Origin: Xanthobacter sp. NM-59
Lineage (GTDB): Bacteria > Pseudomonadota > Alphaproteobacteria > Rhizobiales > Xanthobacteraceae
Reading direction: 5' to 3'
Length of the DNA stretch: 64,000 nucleotides
NCBI RefSeq assembly: GCF_021401125.1
Contig: NZ_JACBFQ010000002.1
Coordinates: 483,501 to 547,500 of the forward strand
The position numbers and the translations under genes are program-made. Under the pieces are notes generated by a model. It made no database searches. It was not told where the DNA came from and worked only from the letters and a program-made list of their open reading frames with translations. Each line of letters begins with the position of its first letter. The first letter of the stretch is position 1. Positions 38,365-46,980 of the stretch are shown here, in pieces.

Positions 38365-40485
38365 CTAGGCCTCCACGCGGGCGAGGCGCACGCGGTTGTC
38401 GTGAAAAGCGGCGCCGCCCACGGGGGCGACGGGATCCGCCCCGGTGAGAGTGTTGATGCCCAGCCCGCCCCGATGGGCGCGATTGGGCTGGATCTGCTCG
38501 GACACCACCACGCCCCGCCGCAGCCCCTCGAACAGGCGCGCCTTCAGGAGCACCCGGCCCCGCGCGCTCTCCACCGCCACCATGTCGCCCTCGGCGATGC
38601 CCGCCGCCGCCGCGTCGTCCGGATGGATGAGCAGCGAGGGCGCCCCCTCGCGCGCGGCGGAGGTGGCGGTTTCGCTGAAGGTGGAGTTGAGGAAGTTGCG
38701 GGCCGGCGCGGTCACCAGGCGGAACGGATAGTCGGCGTTCGCCTCTTCGATCACGCCCCAGTGGTCCGGCAGGGCCGGCATGTCCCCCACCGGCCCGAAC
38801 TTGCCCGGCGCGCTGAATTTCAGCCCGGCCCAATCGGCGGCGAAATGAAAGCGCTTGTCGGAATGACCGAAGCCTTCGAGGAAATGAGCTTCCGCGAAAG
38901 GCGGGCGCACATCCAGGAAGCGCGCGGCCTCCAGCTCCGCCAGGGTGCCGCGGCCGCTCGCCTGCAAGGTGCGGTCGATGAGCGCGCGCGGGCTCATCCC
39001 GAAGCCGGGATGGCTGGCCCCCAGCCGCGCCGCCAGGGCGCACACCACATCGTGGTTGGAACGGCATTCGCCCGGCGGCTCCACCAGCTTCGGCCCGAAC
39101 AGGATGTGGGGATGGCCGCCGGCCTGGTAGAGGTCGTCATGCTCGGTGAACATGGTGGCCGGCAGCACGATATCGGCCATGCGCGCGGTGTCGGTGAGGA
39201 ACTGCTCGTGCACGACCACGAACAGGTCGTCGCGCGCGAAGCCCGCGCGCACCTTCTCCTGCTCCGGCGCCACCGCCATCGGATTGGTGTTCTGAATGAA
39301 CAGCGCCTTCACCGGCGGCCCGCCCGCCAGCGCGTCCTCGTCGCCGGTGAGGATGGGGCCGATGCGGGACTGGTCGAGCGCGCGCGTGGTGGGATCGCGC
39401 ACATCGAGCCCCTCGATGAGGGTCTTGTTCCAGCCATAGATGCCGGACACCGAATGCAACGCGCCGCCACCCTCATGCTGCCAGGCCCCGCTCACCACCG
39501 GGATGGAGGCCACCGCATGCATGTTCACGGCCCCGTTGCGGGTGCGCGAGACGCCGTAACCGATGCGGAAGAAGGCGCGCGGGGTGGTGCCCACCAGCCG
39601 CGCATAAGCCTCGATCTCCGCTTCCGGCAGGCCGGTAATGGCGCTGGCCCATGCGGGCGTGCGCGTCTTCAGGTGGTCTTCGAGGGTCGCGGTGTCACGG
39701 GCATAGCGCTCCAGATAGGCGCGGTCCGCCAGCCCGTCGCGGAACAGCACATGCATCACCGCGCAGGCGAGCGCCCCATCGGTGCCGGGACGGATGAGCA
39801 GGGCCAGGTCCGCCTGCTCCATGGTGGGCGTGCGATAGACATCCACCACCGCGATCTTCGCGCCCCGCGTCTTGCGGGCATGGATGGCGTGGGTCATCAC
39901 ATTGACCTGGGTCGCCACCGCATTGGTGCCCCACAAGGTGATGAGGTCGGAAGACGCCATCTCACGCGGGTCGGCGCCGGCAATGCGGCCCGCCCCCGCC
40001 AGATAGCCGCTCCAGGCCGGATTCACGCAGATGCTGGAGAAGAAGCGCGAATAGCCCTTGGCGTGGGTGAGGCGGTTGAGGCCGTCGCGCATCACGAGGC
40101 CCATGGTGCCCGCATAATAATAGGGCCAGACCGATTGCGCCCCGTGGGCCAGCTCGGCCGCCAGCAGCCCTTCGGCCACCCGGTCCAGCGCCTCATCCCA
40201 GGAGATGGGCGCGAACGCGCCGGAGCCCTTGGGCCCGGTGCGCCGCAGTGGCGTCAGCACGCGATCCGGATGGTTGGCGCGCTCCGCGTAGCGGGCCACC
40301 TTGGCGCAGATGACGCCCGCCGTGTAGCCATTGTCCTTCGCCCCCCGAATACGGCCGATGCGGCCCGTGGGCTCGATCTCCACCTCCAGCGCGCAGGTGG
40401 AGGGGCAGTCATGGGGACAGGCCGAGGCCCGCACGAGGGCGCGCGCGCGGGCGGCATCGGAAGGCGGGGGAACACGCGTATTCAT
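38365..40485 (-). CDS. Molybdopterin-dependent oxidoreductase (DMSO reductase family)
   Basis: A 706-residue cytoplasmic enzyme (no signal peptide). The N-terminal iron-sulfur motif is ACPHDCPSTC with a fourth Cys in GVICAKVARY (about residues 23-64). Molybdopterin-binding elements include PISWDEALDRVAEGL, ITLWGTNAV, and the C-terminal domain with LLIHPDDAAAAGIAEGD and NTLTGADPVAPVGGAAFHDN. The substrate is not evident; related proteins are annotated as formate dehydrogenase-like or anaerobic dehydrogenases. There is no partner subunit or cofactor-synthesis gene nearby. A copy of the dispersed palindrome lies 12 bp upstream of the start. Confidence 0.88.
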   Translation of the reverse strand: MNTRVPPPSDAARARALVRASACPHDCPSTCALEVEIEPTGRIGRIRGAKDNGYTAGVICAKVARYAERANHPDRVLTPLRRTGPKGSGAFAPISWDEALDRVAEGLLAAELAHGAQSVWPYYYAGTMGLVMRDGLNRLTHAKGYSRFFSSICVNPAWSGYLAGAGRIAGADPREMASSDLITLWGTNAVATQVNVMTHAIHARKTRGAKIAVVDVYRTPTMEQADLALLIRPGTDGALACAVMHVLFRDGLADRAYLERYARDTATLEDHLKTRTPAWASAITGLPEAEIEAYARLVGTTPRAFFRIGYGVSRTRNGAVNMHAVASIPVVSGAWQHEGGGALHSVSGIYGWNKTLIEGLDVRDPTTRALDQSRIGPILTGDEDALAGGPPVKALFIQNTNPMAVAPEQEKVRAGFARDDLFVVVHEQFLTDTARMADIVLPATMFTEHDDLYQAGGHPHILFGPKLVEPPGECRSNHDVVCALAARLGASHPGFGMSPRALIDRTLQASGRGTLAELEAARFLDVRPPFAEAHFLEGFGHSDKRFHFAADWAGLKFSAPGKFGPVGDMPALPDHWGVIEEANADYPFRLVTAPARNFLNSTFSETATSAAREGAPSLLIHPDDAAAAGIAEGDMVAVESARGRVLLKARLFEGLRRGVVVSEQIQPNRAHRGGLGINTLTGADPVAPVGGAAFHDNRVRLARVEA

Positions 40486-40496
40486 GGGCGGAACAT

Positions 40497-40550
40497 TAGA
40501 GCGTTTTGGAGCGAAGTGGGTACCGGCTCGCGTGAAGAAAACGCTTCAAC
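40497..40550 (+). repeat. Best-preserved copy of the dispersed intergenic palindrome
   Basis: It starts TAGAGCGTTTTGGAGCGAAG, continues TGGGTACCGGCTCGCGTG and ends AAGAAAACGCTTCAAC. The outer GCGTTTT/AAAACGC arms and inner GCGAA and CTCGC-like arms allow a hairpin. I use this copy as the reference for the family. Confidence 0.75.
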
Positions 40551-40668
40551 CCGGTGCGCTGAAGCCTGTCCCCATTCCCTGAAGAAAGGAACTGCCTCAG
40601 ACGCGCCCCGTCGCCCCATTTTGCGAGCTGCAGCAAGGGCTTTCCTGCGGATAGATGCCGCGTGCGGC

Positions 40669-41397
40669 TCAGGCTTCCCCGCCCACAGCCGCGCGGCGAC
40701 GCATCACCAGGCCCACCGCCACCACGAAGGCCGCGCCAAGGCCGCTCGCCACATAATGGGGCAGCGCCGCCGGGTGCAGGCCATCGTGGTTCTCAACCAC
40801 CAAAGCGGGGTTGAGGTGCGCCAGCAGGTCCACGGAAAGGGTGTCGCGCACCAGCATGTCGCCCGCGATCCAGCCCAGCAGCGCCGCGCCGGCCCAGATG
40901 AGCACAGGCAGGCGCTGGAGCAGGGTGAGCAGCACCTGGGCACCGAACACGATGAGCGGAATGGTGAGCAACAGGCCGAACACGAACAGTTCCGCGTGGC
41001 CGCGGGCAGCGGCGGCCACCGCCACCACATTGTCGAGGCTCATGACCGCATCGGCGATGGCGATGGTGCGCACCGCCTTGAACAGGGTGTCGGCGGCCTC
41101 CACCTCGTGGCCGTCATCATCATCGCCGACGGCCAGCTTGATGGCGATCCAGAACAGCAGCAGCGCGCCCACCACCTTTAGCAGCGGAATGCCGAGCAGC
41201 AGAGAGACGGCGAGAGCGAAGAGAATGCGCAGCACCACCGCAGCGGCGGCGCCCAGCACGATGCCCCACTTGCGCTGCCCCTTGGGCAGCGAGCGGCAGG
41301 CGAGCGCGATCACGATCGCATTGTCGCCGGACAGCAGCAGGTCGATCCAGACGATCTGCAGCAGCGAGAGCCAGAAGTTGGGGGAAGTGAAGTCCAT
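40669..41397 (-). CDS. TerC family integral membrane protein
   Basis: A 242-residue protein with about seven membrane segments. The TerC signature LLLSGDNAIVIALAC (about residues 17-31) and the repeat-symmetric IADAVMSLDNVVAVAAAARG (about 113-132) are both present; their paired acidic-Asn motifs are thought to bind metal. Characterised relatives export manganese. Between the halves is an acidic loop (GDDDDGHEVE). Start ATG 41397 follows a GGGA. No manganese riboswitch is recognisable in the leader. Confidence 0.9.
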   Translation of the reverse strand: MDFTSPNFWLSLLQIVWIDLLLSGDNAIVIALACRSLPKGQRKWGIVLGAAAAVVLRILFALAVSLLLGIPLLKVVGALLLFWIAIKLAVGDDDDGHEVEAADTLFKAVRTIAIADAVMSLDNVVAVAAAARGHAELFVFGLLLTIPLIVFGAQVLLTLLQRLPVLIWAGAALLGWIAGDMLVRDTLSVDLLAHLNPALVVENHDGLHPAALPHYVASGLGAAFVVAVGLVMRRRAAVGGEA

Positions 41398-41703
41398 GGG
41401 AATGTCCCGTCGGTTCCGCAATGGCCCGATGGCCCCGAAAGCCGGCGGGTCGCTGGCCTGAGGATCCGGAAGGCTCAGCCCTGCCGGCCGGAGAAACTGC
41501 GGGTCGCAGAGCGCGCGGGGCGGAACGCCCTCTCCGCGGCACCTGTGACGGGGTGTCTTAAGGTGAAGCGGCCGTCGCGTCCAGAGCGGGCCGACATCGG
41601 CACCGCACAACGGCGCCGGGACAACAACGCACCCGTGAGAAGCTGCGGGTGGAAAGGGGCCCGGCCGTCCGGTGCCAGACCCCCTTGAACGTCCTTGCGG
41701 ACG
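41398..41703. other. Intergenic region between ndk and terC
   Basis: It holds the terC leader or promoter. I see a small hairpin in minus-strand GGGCGTTCCGCCC (near 41530), but not the conserved GGGGAGTAG or GCAAGACC blocks of the yybP-ykoY manganese riboswitch that often precedes this gene family. Confidence 0.4.
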
Positions 41704-42126
41704 TCAGCCGACGATCTCGTTGCCGGCGAAGAACTGGGCGATTTCCACCGCGGCGTTCTCGATGCTGTCGGAACCGTGGGCGGAATTCGCCTCGATGGAT
41801 TCGGCGAACAGCTTGCGGATGGTGCCCTCGGCGGCGTTCGCCGGGTTGGTGGCGCCCATCACGTCGCGATACTTCGCAACGGCGTTCTCGCCTTCCAGCA
41901 CCTGCACCACCACCGGGCCGGAGGTCATGAAGGCCACGAGCTCACCGAAGAAGGGGCGCTCCTTGTGGACCGCATAGAAGGTCTCGGCCTGAGCCTTGGT
42001 CATCAGCACGCGCTTCTGCGCGACGATGCGCAGGCCCGCCTTCTCAATCACGGCGTTGACGGCGCCGGTGAGATTGCGACGGGTCGCGTCGGGCTTGATG
42101 ATCGAGAAGGTGCGCTCGATCGCCAT
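41704..42126 (-). CDS. ndk: Nucleoside diphosphate kinase
   Basis: A 140-residue enzyme exchanging gamma-phosphates between NTPs and NDPs. It begins [19 protein letters not shown], and the kinase motif region reads [15 protein letters not shown]. The catalytic His lies in [13 protein letters not shown] (about residue 117). Length and sequence are fully typical. Confidence 0.98.
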   Translation of the reverse strand: MAIERTFSIIKPDATRRNLTGAVNAVIEKAGLRIVAQKRVLMTKAQAETFYAVHKERPFFGELVAFMTSGPVVVQVLEGENAVAKYRDVMGATNPANAAEGTIRKLFAESIEANSAHGSDSIENAAVEIAQFFAGNEIVG

Positions 42127-42269
42127 GGGAATCACCTGTCTTTCATGGGGAGGAATAGACCGCGCGTCGGCGGATGGCGCGGCTCTTAGCAGGGGCGCCA
42201 GCCAGGGGCAAGGGACACCGACGCGCGCCCCCCCTGCAATGGGCGCGCGCCACCGCCCGCAGCGAGGCC

Positions 42270-42734
42270 TCAGAGTTTGCGACGACGCACCAGAACCGCG
42301 CCCTCGAACTCGAACACCAGCTCGCCATGCTGGTTGGTGCCGGTGTTGTAGGAGCGCACCACGCCCCATTCGGGCTTGCTGCGGCTGGCGGTCTTCTCCG
42401 TCACCGCCGTGGTGTAGGTGATGGTGTCGCCGGCATAGACCGGCTTCAGCCAGCGCATGTTGCGGAAGCCCGGGGAAGCGCCCGCCGCCCGCACCGGCTT
42501 GCCCTCGGCGATGGAGCGCGTCTGGTATTCCATCAGGCACTTCATCCAGGTGGCGGCGGTGTGCCAGCCGGAGGCGCACAGGGCGCCGAAGGGCGAGCGC
42601 TTGGCCGCTTCGTCGTCCGTGTGGAAGGGCTGGGGATCATAGTCCGTGGCGAAGGCGATGATCTCCTCACGGGTGAAGGTGTGGCTGCCGAGGGTGGCGG
42701 ACAGGCCGATTTCCACGTCTTCAAAGTAGTTCAT
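42270..42734 (-). CDS. MaoC-fold (R)-hydratase-like protein 1
   Basis: A 154-residue hot-dog-fold protein. The hydratase motif [19 protein letters not shown] (about residues 32-50) keeps the Asp and His that add water across enoyl-CoA in R-specific hydratases. It begins inside the stop codon of the upstream MaoC gene (ATGA). The three tandem paralogues probably work together on acyl-CoA intermediates, for example as subunits of a heteromer, though no substrate is assigned. Confidence 0.9.
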   Translation of the reverse strand: MNYFEDVEIGLSATLGSHTFTREEIIAFATDYDPQPFHTDDEAAKRSPFGALCASGWHTAATWMKCLMEYQTRSIAEGKPVRAAGASPGFRNMRWLKPVYAGDTITYTTAVTEKTASRSKPEWGVVRSYNTGTNQHGELVFEFEGAVLVRRRKL

Positions 42735-43195
42735 GCGAGGCGCGCCCCCGGGTTGCGGCGTCCGATCATGATGAGGCAGGTCTGGCTGACGGCCACGGTC
42801 TTGTCCGCCTTCACCAGCTCAAACTTGAAGGTGACGAGGCCCATTTCCGGCCGGCTCTTGGAGGTGCGCGCCTCCAGTACCGTGCGGCGCAGGGTCAGCA
42901 CGTCGCCGGGGCGCACCGGGGCCAGCCAGCTGTTCTCCGTGACGCCCGGCGAGCCCATGCCGGCGGTGCGCAACAGGAAGCCGTCGCAGATGAGGCGCAT
43001 CATGATGGCGCAGCTGTGCCAGCCCGAGGCGGAAAGCCCGCCCAGCACCGATTTCGCCCCGGCGGCCGCATCGGTGTGCATGGGCTGGGGATCGAACTCC
43101 CGCGCGAAGGTGACGATTTCCTCCTCGGTGATGGTGTGGGACCCAAAGGCCTTCACCTCACCGACGACGAAGTCCTCGTAGAAGAAATCCGGCAA
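42731..43195 (-). CDS. MaoC-fold (R)-hydratase-like protein 2
   Basis: A 154-residue paralogue of its downstream neighbour with the motif FDPQPMHTDAAAGAKSVLGG. The start is uncertain: TTG 43195 lies six bases after a GGGGAGG and gives exactly the same length as the neighbour. GTG 43198 is only three bases from it, and TTG 43225 further upstream is open but lacks a ribosome-binding site. The stop overlaps the next start by four bases. Confidence 0.88.
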   Translation of the reverse strand: MPDFFYEDFVVGEVKAFGSHTITEEEIVTFAREFDPQPMHTDAAAGAKSVLGGLSASGWHSCAIMMRLICDGFLLRTAGMGSPGVTENSWLAPVRPGDVLTLRRTVLEARTSKSRPEMGLVTFKFELVKADKTVAVSQTCLIMIGRRNPGARLA

Positions 43196-43292
43196 CACGC
43201 GCCTCCCCTGTTCGTCCCGATCCAAGGGGAGGATGACGCAAACGTCAAGCTGTCGCGCGGAAAGGGCGTGGACAGCGGGCGCCAGGGTCCGC

Positions 43293-43754
43293 TCAGCCGC
43301 GCCCCGGCGCAGGATCGGGAGCCATGTGGCGCAGCTCGAACGCCATCACCTCGACACCGTCCTCGCGCCGGGCGCTGTTGCGACGGTGGAAGACGCTCCA
43401 GCCGGGACGGCTGCCGCTGGCCCGCGCCTCCAGAACCTGGGTGAAGAAGACCAGGGTGTCGCCGGCGCGCACCGGCGCCTTCCATTCCAGCCCCTGCAGG
43501 CCAAACCCCACCCCCACCGGCGCGATGACGCTGGGATGATCCACAGGCGAATCAGCGGCGGAGGGATGGGCGCGCACGAAGGCTCCCATCCAGGCGCACA
43601 CCACATGCCAGCCGGAAGCCACCAGGCCGCCGAAGGGCGACTGCCGCGCCGCCTCCGGATCCACATGAAAGCCCTGCGGATCGAAGGCGCCGGCAAAGCG
43701 CCGGATCTCCGCCTCCGTGAAGGTGAGGCGGCCGATCTCCACCGGTTCCGGCAT
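43293..43754 (-). CDS. MaoC-fold (R)-hydratase-like protein 3
   Basis: A 153-residue third paralogue. Its hydratase motif FDPQGFHVDPEAARQSPFGG keeps Asp and His. It is the most divergent of the three but has the same layout (ASGWHVVCAWM; RPGWSVFHRRNSA late strand). It lies 11 bp after ychF on the same strand and about 100 bp before the other two, so the three may share a transcript with ychF. Confidence 0.88.
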   Translation of the reverse strand: MPEPVEIGRLTFTEAEIRRFAGAFDPQGFHVDPEAARQSPFGGLVASGWHVVCAWMGAFVRAHPSAADSPVDHPSVIAPVGVGFGLQGLEWKAPVRAGDTLVFFTQVLEARASGSRPGWSVFHRRNSARREDGVEVMAFELRHMAPDPAPGRG

Positions 43755-43765
43755 GGCCGCCCCGC

Positions 43766-44863
43766 TCAGTTGGCGAAGCGGAAGTGCAGCACGTCGCCAT
43801 CGGCGACGGTGTAATCCTTGCCTTCCAGGCGGAAGCGGCCGGCCTCGCGGGCGCCGGCTTCGCCCTTGAACTTCACATAGTCCTCATAGGCCACCGTCTC
43901 GGCGCGGATGAAGCCCTTCTCGAAATCCGTATGGATCACGCCCGCTGCCGCCGGCGCCTTGGTGCCGCGGGTGATGGTCCACGCCCGCGCTTCCTTCGGC
44001 CCCACGGTGAAGTAGGTGATGAGGTTCAGAAGGTCGTAGCCGGCGCGGATCACCCGGTTGAGGCCCGGCTCGTCGAGGTCGATGGCCTCCAGATATTCCT
44101 TCTGCTCCTCGGGGGAGAGCACGGCGATCTCGCTCTCGATCTTGGCCGAGACCACCACCGCCTTGGCGCCCTCCTCCTTGGCGCGGGCGAACACCTGGGC
44201 GGAGAGGGCATTGCCCTCCTTGGCCGAGGCCTCTTCCACATTGCACACATAGAGCACGGGCTTTGCGGTCATGAGGCCCAGCTGGGAGAACAGCCTCTCC
44301 TCCTCCGGCTTCACCTCGGCCATGCGGGCGGGCTTGCCGTCGCGCAGCTGCACCAAGGCGCGGTTGACGAGGTCCAAGGTCTCCTTGGCCTCCTTGTCCG
44401 CGCCCTTGGCCTTTTTCTCCAGAGTGGAGAGGCGCTTTTCCAGGCTTTCGAGATCGGCCAGCATCAGCTCGGTCTCGATGGTCTCGATGTCGTCGACGGG
44501 AGAGACCTTGCCCTCCACATGGGTCACGTCCCCATCCTCGAAGCAGCGCACCACATGGGCGATGGCGTCGCACTCGCGGATATTGGCCAGGAACTGGTTG
44601 CCGAGCCCCTCTCCCTTGGAGGCGCCGCGCACCAGGCCGGCAATGTCCACGAAGGTGAGGCGGGTGGGCAGGATCTGGCCCGAGCCGGCGATCTCCGCCA
44701 GGGTGTCGAGGCGCGGATCGGGCACCGCCACGTCACCCACATTGGGCTCGATGGTGCAGAAGGGGTAGTTGGCCGCCTGGGCCGCCGCGGTCTGCGTGAG
44801 CGCGTTGAAAAGGGTCGACTTGCCCACGTTCGGCAGGCCGACGATGCCGCATTTGAAGCCCAT
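43766..44863 (-). CDS. ychF: Redox-regulated ribosome-binding ATPase YchF
   Basis: A 365-residue Obg-family P-loop protein. Its motifs are GLPNVGKSTLFNALT (P-loop), DIAGLVRGASKGEGLG (G3 and switch) and YVCNVEE, where the usual NKxD is replaced by the N-x-x-E pattern that gives ATP preference. A C-terminal TGS domain ends with the typical DVLHFRFAN. It is often linked to pth, which lies just upstream here across a palindromic repeat. Confidence 0.97.
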   Translation of the reverse strand: MGFKCGIVGLPNVGKSTLFNALTQTAAAQAANYPFCTIEPNVGDVAVPDPRLDTLAEIAGSGQILPTRLTFVDIAGLVRGASKGEGLGNQFLANIRECDAIAHVVRCFEDGDVTHVEGKVSPVDDIETIETELMLADLESLEKRLSTLEKKAKGADKEAKETLDLVNRALVQLRDGKPARMAEVKPEEERLFSQLGLMTAKPVLYVCNVEEASAKEGNALSAQVFARAKEEGAKAVVVSAKIESEIAVLSPEEQKEYLEAIDLDEPGLNRVIRAGYDLLNLITYFTVGPKEARAWTITRGTKAPAAAGVIHTDFEKGFIRAETVAYEDYVKFKGEAGAREAGRFRLEGKDYTVADGDVLHFRFAN

Positions 44864-44984
44864 GGCTCAGGTCTCGAACTCATCGTGGCCGCGCAAGGAG
44901 GCACCCCCAATGGGCACCCGCTCCCGCCGGCCGAGGTGGAGGTGGCGCCGGTTGGCGCACACGGAAGGATGTTCGCCGCCGCTC

Positions 44985-45035
44985 TTAGAGGGTTTTGGCG
45001 CGAAGGGGAAACCGGTTCAGGCAAGAAAACGCGCC
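44985..45035 (+). repeat. Copy of the dispersed palindrome between pth and ychF
   Basis: It reads TTAGAGGGTTTTGGCGCGAA, then GGGGAAACCGGTTC, then GCAAGAAAACGCG, matching the reference copy throughout with a few changes. Confidence 0.65.
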
Positions 45036-45088
45036 GGCCCGGCAAATTGCCGCGCGGCGCCGCAGGACGGCTGCGGGACCAGACGCCC

Positions 45089-45697
45089 TCAGCCCTTCTC
45101 ACCCACCCTTTTCGGGTCGGCGAAGCCCTGGGCGTCCATGAACAGATGGGCGCGGTTCTGGAATTCGTCGGCGCGGCCAGTCACCAGCAGGTCGGCGAAA
45201 TCGGCGCAGGCGTCGCACAGAGCGTCGAGCCAGCCCTTCTCGGCCTTGGCGAAGTCGCCCAGCACATAGGGCATGACCATGGCCTTGTCGCCGGGATGGC
45301 CGATACCGAGCCGCACCCGCCAATAGTCATTGCCGCATTGGGCGGTGATGGAGCGCAGCCCGTTATGGCCGGCATTGCCGCCGCCCTTCTTGATGCGCAG
45401 CTTGGCCGGCGGCAGGTCCAGCTCGTCATGGAAGACGATGATGTGGTCGAGGGGGACCTTATAGAAGCGCATGGCCTCGCCCACGGCGCGCCCGCTCTCA
45501 TTCATATAGGTCTCGGGAAACAGGGCGATCACCTTCTCGCCGCCGATCTCCCCTTCCGCCGTCATGGCCTGAAAGCGCTTGCGCAGCGGGCCGAGACGAT
45601 GGCGGCGGCAGATGGCGTCCAGCGCCATGAAGCCGATATTGTGCCGGTTGCCGGCATATTTCGGGCCGGGATTGCCGAGCCCTGCGAGCAGGAACAT
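45089..45697 (-). CDS. pth: Peptidyl-tRNA hydrolase
   Basis: A 202-residue enzyme that recycles peptidyl-tRNAs. The catalytic His is in [11 protein letters not shown] (about residue 20), the Asp is in [13 protein letters not shown] (about 91-94), and [12 protein letters not shown] carries the second conserved His/Asn. It is located downstream of rplY, as in many bacteria, and probably cotranscribed with it across the repeat-containing spacer. Confidence 0.97.
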   Translation of the reverse strand: MFLLAGLGNPGPKYAGNRHNIGFMALDAICRRHRLGPLRKRFQAMTAEGEIGGEKVIALFPETYMNESGRAVGEAMRFYKVPLDHIIVFHDELDLPPAKLRIKKGGGNAGHNGLRSITAQCGNDYWRVRLGIGHPGDKAMVMPYVLGDFAKAEKGWLDALCDACADFADLLVTGRADEFQNRAHLFMDAQGFADPKRVGEKG

Positions 45698-45747
45698 GAG
45701 GCGCCTCCGGCCCGAAATGGATCAGGTCATTCGCGTCAGCGAGAACG

Positions 45748-45771
45748 CGACCGGCCCTGGAGCCGGTCGCT
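45748..45771. other. Perfect hairpin between rplY and pth
   Basis: GCGACCGGC pairs with GCCGGTCGC over a 6-nt loop. It has no T-run on either strand. It may be an intra-operon processing or stabilising element between rplY and pth. Confidence 0.5.
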
Positions 45772-45780
45772 CGATCAGCC

Positions 45781-45827
45781 AATCAGGATGGCCAATCAGG
45801 ATGGCCAATCAGGATGGCCAATCAGGC
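45781..45827 (-). repeat. 13-bp tandem repeat abutting the rplY stop codon
   Basis: AATCAGGATGGCC occurs three times in perfect tandem (45781-45793, 45794-45806, 45807-45819) plus 7 bases of a fourth. On the coding strand the units read GGCCATCCTGATT, and the first partial unit supplies the rplY TGA stop. Each unit repeats a TGA in a different frame. Slipped-strand variation would extend only the 3' spacer. Confidence 0.9.
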
Positions 45828-46436
45828 CTTGGGCTCTTCCGCGGCCGGGGCCTCGGCGGCCGGCTCGGCGGAGACGGTCGGGGCCACCACGGTGGCGAGG
45901 GTGTCGTCGCCATGGCCGGCCCAGGTCACGCCCGCCGGCAGCTTCACCTTGGAGAGGTGGAAGATGTCGCCGAACGCGGCGCCGGTGAGGTCCACCACAA
46001 CCGCCTCGGGAATGGCGTCAGCCGGAGCCTCGAGCTCGACGGAATGAGCCACCACGTTGAGGGTGCCGCCCGCCTTGAGAGCCGGGGAGGCGTCCTGGTT
46101 CACGAAATGAACCGGCACTTCCACGGTGAGGGTCGTGCCCTTGGACACCCGCAGGAAGTCCACGTGCAGGGGGAAATCCTTCACCGGGTCCATCTGGTAG
46201 TCGCGGGGAATGACACGATGCTTCGTGCCGTCCACGTCCACCTCGAACAGGGTGGTGAGGAAGTGGCCCGCATAGATGGCCTTGTTGACCTCGATGAAGT
46301 CCAGCGAGATCGTGACGGGGTCCTGCTTTTCGCCGTAGATGACGGCGGGCACGCGTCCAGCGCGGCGCTCGGCACGGGCGGCCCCCTTGCCGGCCCGCGC
46401 GCGCGCCACAGCCTTCAGTTCCTTGATGGCGGTCAT
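45822..46436 (-). CDS. rplY: 50S ribosomal protein L25/general stress protein Ctc
   Basis: A 204-residue protein of the long (Ctc-type) L25 class. The N-terminal 5S rRNA-binding domain includes LKAVARARAGKGAARAERRA and VPAVIYGEKQDPVTISL (residues 5-45), followed by the C-terminal beta domain. The tail is Ala/Glu-rich (AEPAAEAPAAEEPKA). Upstream of the gene two NotI-type palindromes form a potential hairpin. Confidence 0.95.
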   Translation of the reverse strand: MTAIKELKAVARARAGKGAARAERRAGRVPAVIYGEKQDPVTISLDFIEVNKAIYAGHFLTTLFEVDVDGTKHRVIPRDYQMDPVKDFPLHVDFLRVSKGTTLTVEVPVHFVNQDASPALKAGGTLNVVAHSVELEAPADAIPEAVVVDLTGAAFGDIFHLSKVKLPAGVTWAGHGDDTLATVVAPTVSAEPAAEAPAAEEPKA

Positions 46437-46474
46437 GGCACTTGATCCTGAATTCTTGAGGGTTCAAACGGCCA

Positions 46475-46494
46475 GCGGCCGCAATCGCGGCCGC
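46475..46494. other. Double NotI palindrome in the rplY 5' region
   Basis: GCGGCCGC occurs twice, separated by AATC. The two copies can form one hairpin with a 4-nt loop in the rplY leader, about 40 bp before the start codon. Confidence 0.6.
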
Positions 46495-46613
46495 ATGGCT
46501 CCGCAGCGCAACACGCCTCCAGGGGGGCGCATGTTCCGCGCGAAGGCGCGCTTATAGCGGCATGGCTGCGCAAATGCAACGCCGGCGCCGCCCCGCAGCC
46601 CTTCGAAGGCCCG

Positions 46614-46739
46614 CTATTTGGGCGTTTCACCCTGGCAGGCGGCCGGGCGCCCCTGGCCGAACCAGTTGCCGCATTTGTCGCAGGCGGTGAGGCCGAGGGC
46701 GAGGCCGGCGACCAGGGTCAAGCGAACCAGAACCCGCAT
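46614..46739 (-). CDS. Very small predicted lipoprotein
   Basis: A 41-residue protein. The N-terminus MRVLVRLTLVAGLALGLTAC is a short signal with a lipobox (L-T-A-C), so Cys20 would be lipidated. The remainder (DKCGNWFGQGRPAACQGETPK) has two more cysteines. It would leave only a 22-residue mature lipopeptide. No homologue is recognised by eye. The features are clear enough to propose a real gene, but its size leaves doubt. Confidence 0.5.
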   Translation of the reverse strand: MRVLVRLTLVAGLALGLTACDKCGNWFGQGRPAACQGETPK

Positions 46740-46980
46740 GGATGCTCCAAATATCAGCGCCGCACGCATAGCGGCCGGTGGCTGCGACCATAATGGATCC
46801 CGCGCCCGAGGAAAGCCGGCGCCCGCGCCCCGGGCCGCAAAAACCCGCTTTCCCCAGCAACCCGGACCCGGACACCTCCGCGCGCCGCGCGAGTTGCCTT
46901 CGGGAAAGCAGGGCCTTACAGCCATTCTCTTGCCCCGCCCTGCGGGGACGTTGCGGCCATCCGAAGCGAAGAGGGACACC

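Noticed and set aside
37948..41181. A 1077-codon plus-strand open frame
   Set aside because: It spans the antisense of the molybdopterin oxidoreductase and part of terC, both with clear motifs on the minus strand. It is a high-GC shadow frame.
41398..41703. Possible yybP-ykoY manganese riboswitch before terC
   Set aside because: The conserved GGGGAGTAG and GCAAGACC blocks are not present on the minus strand.
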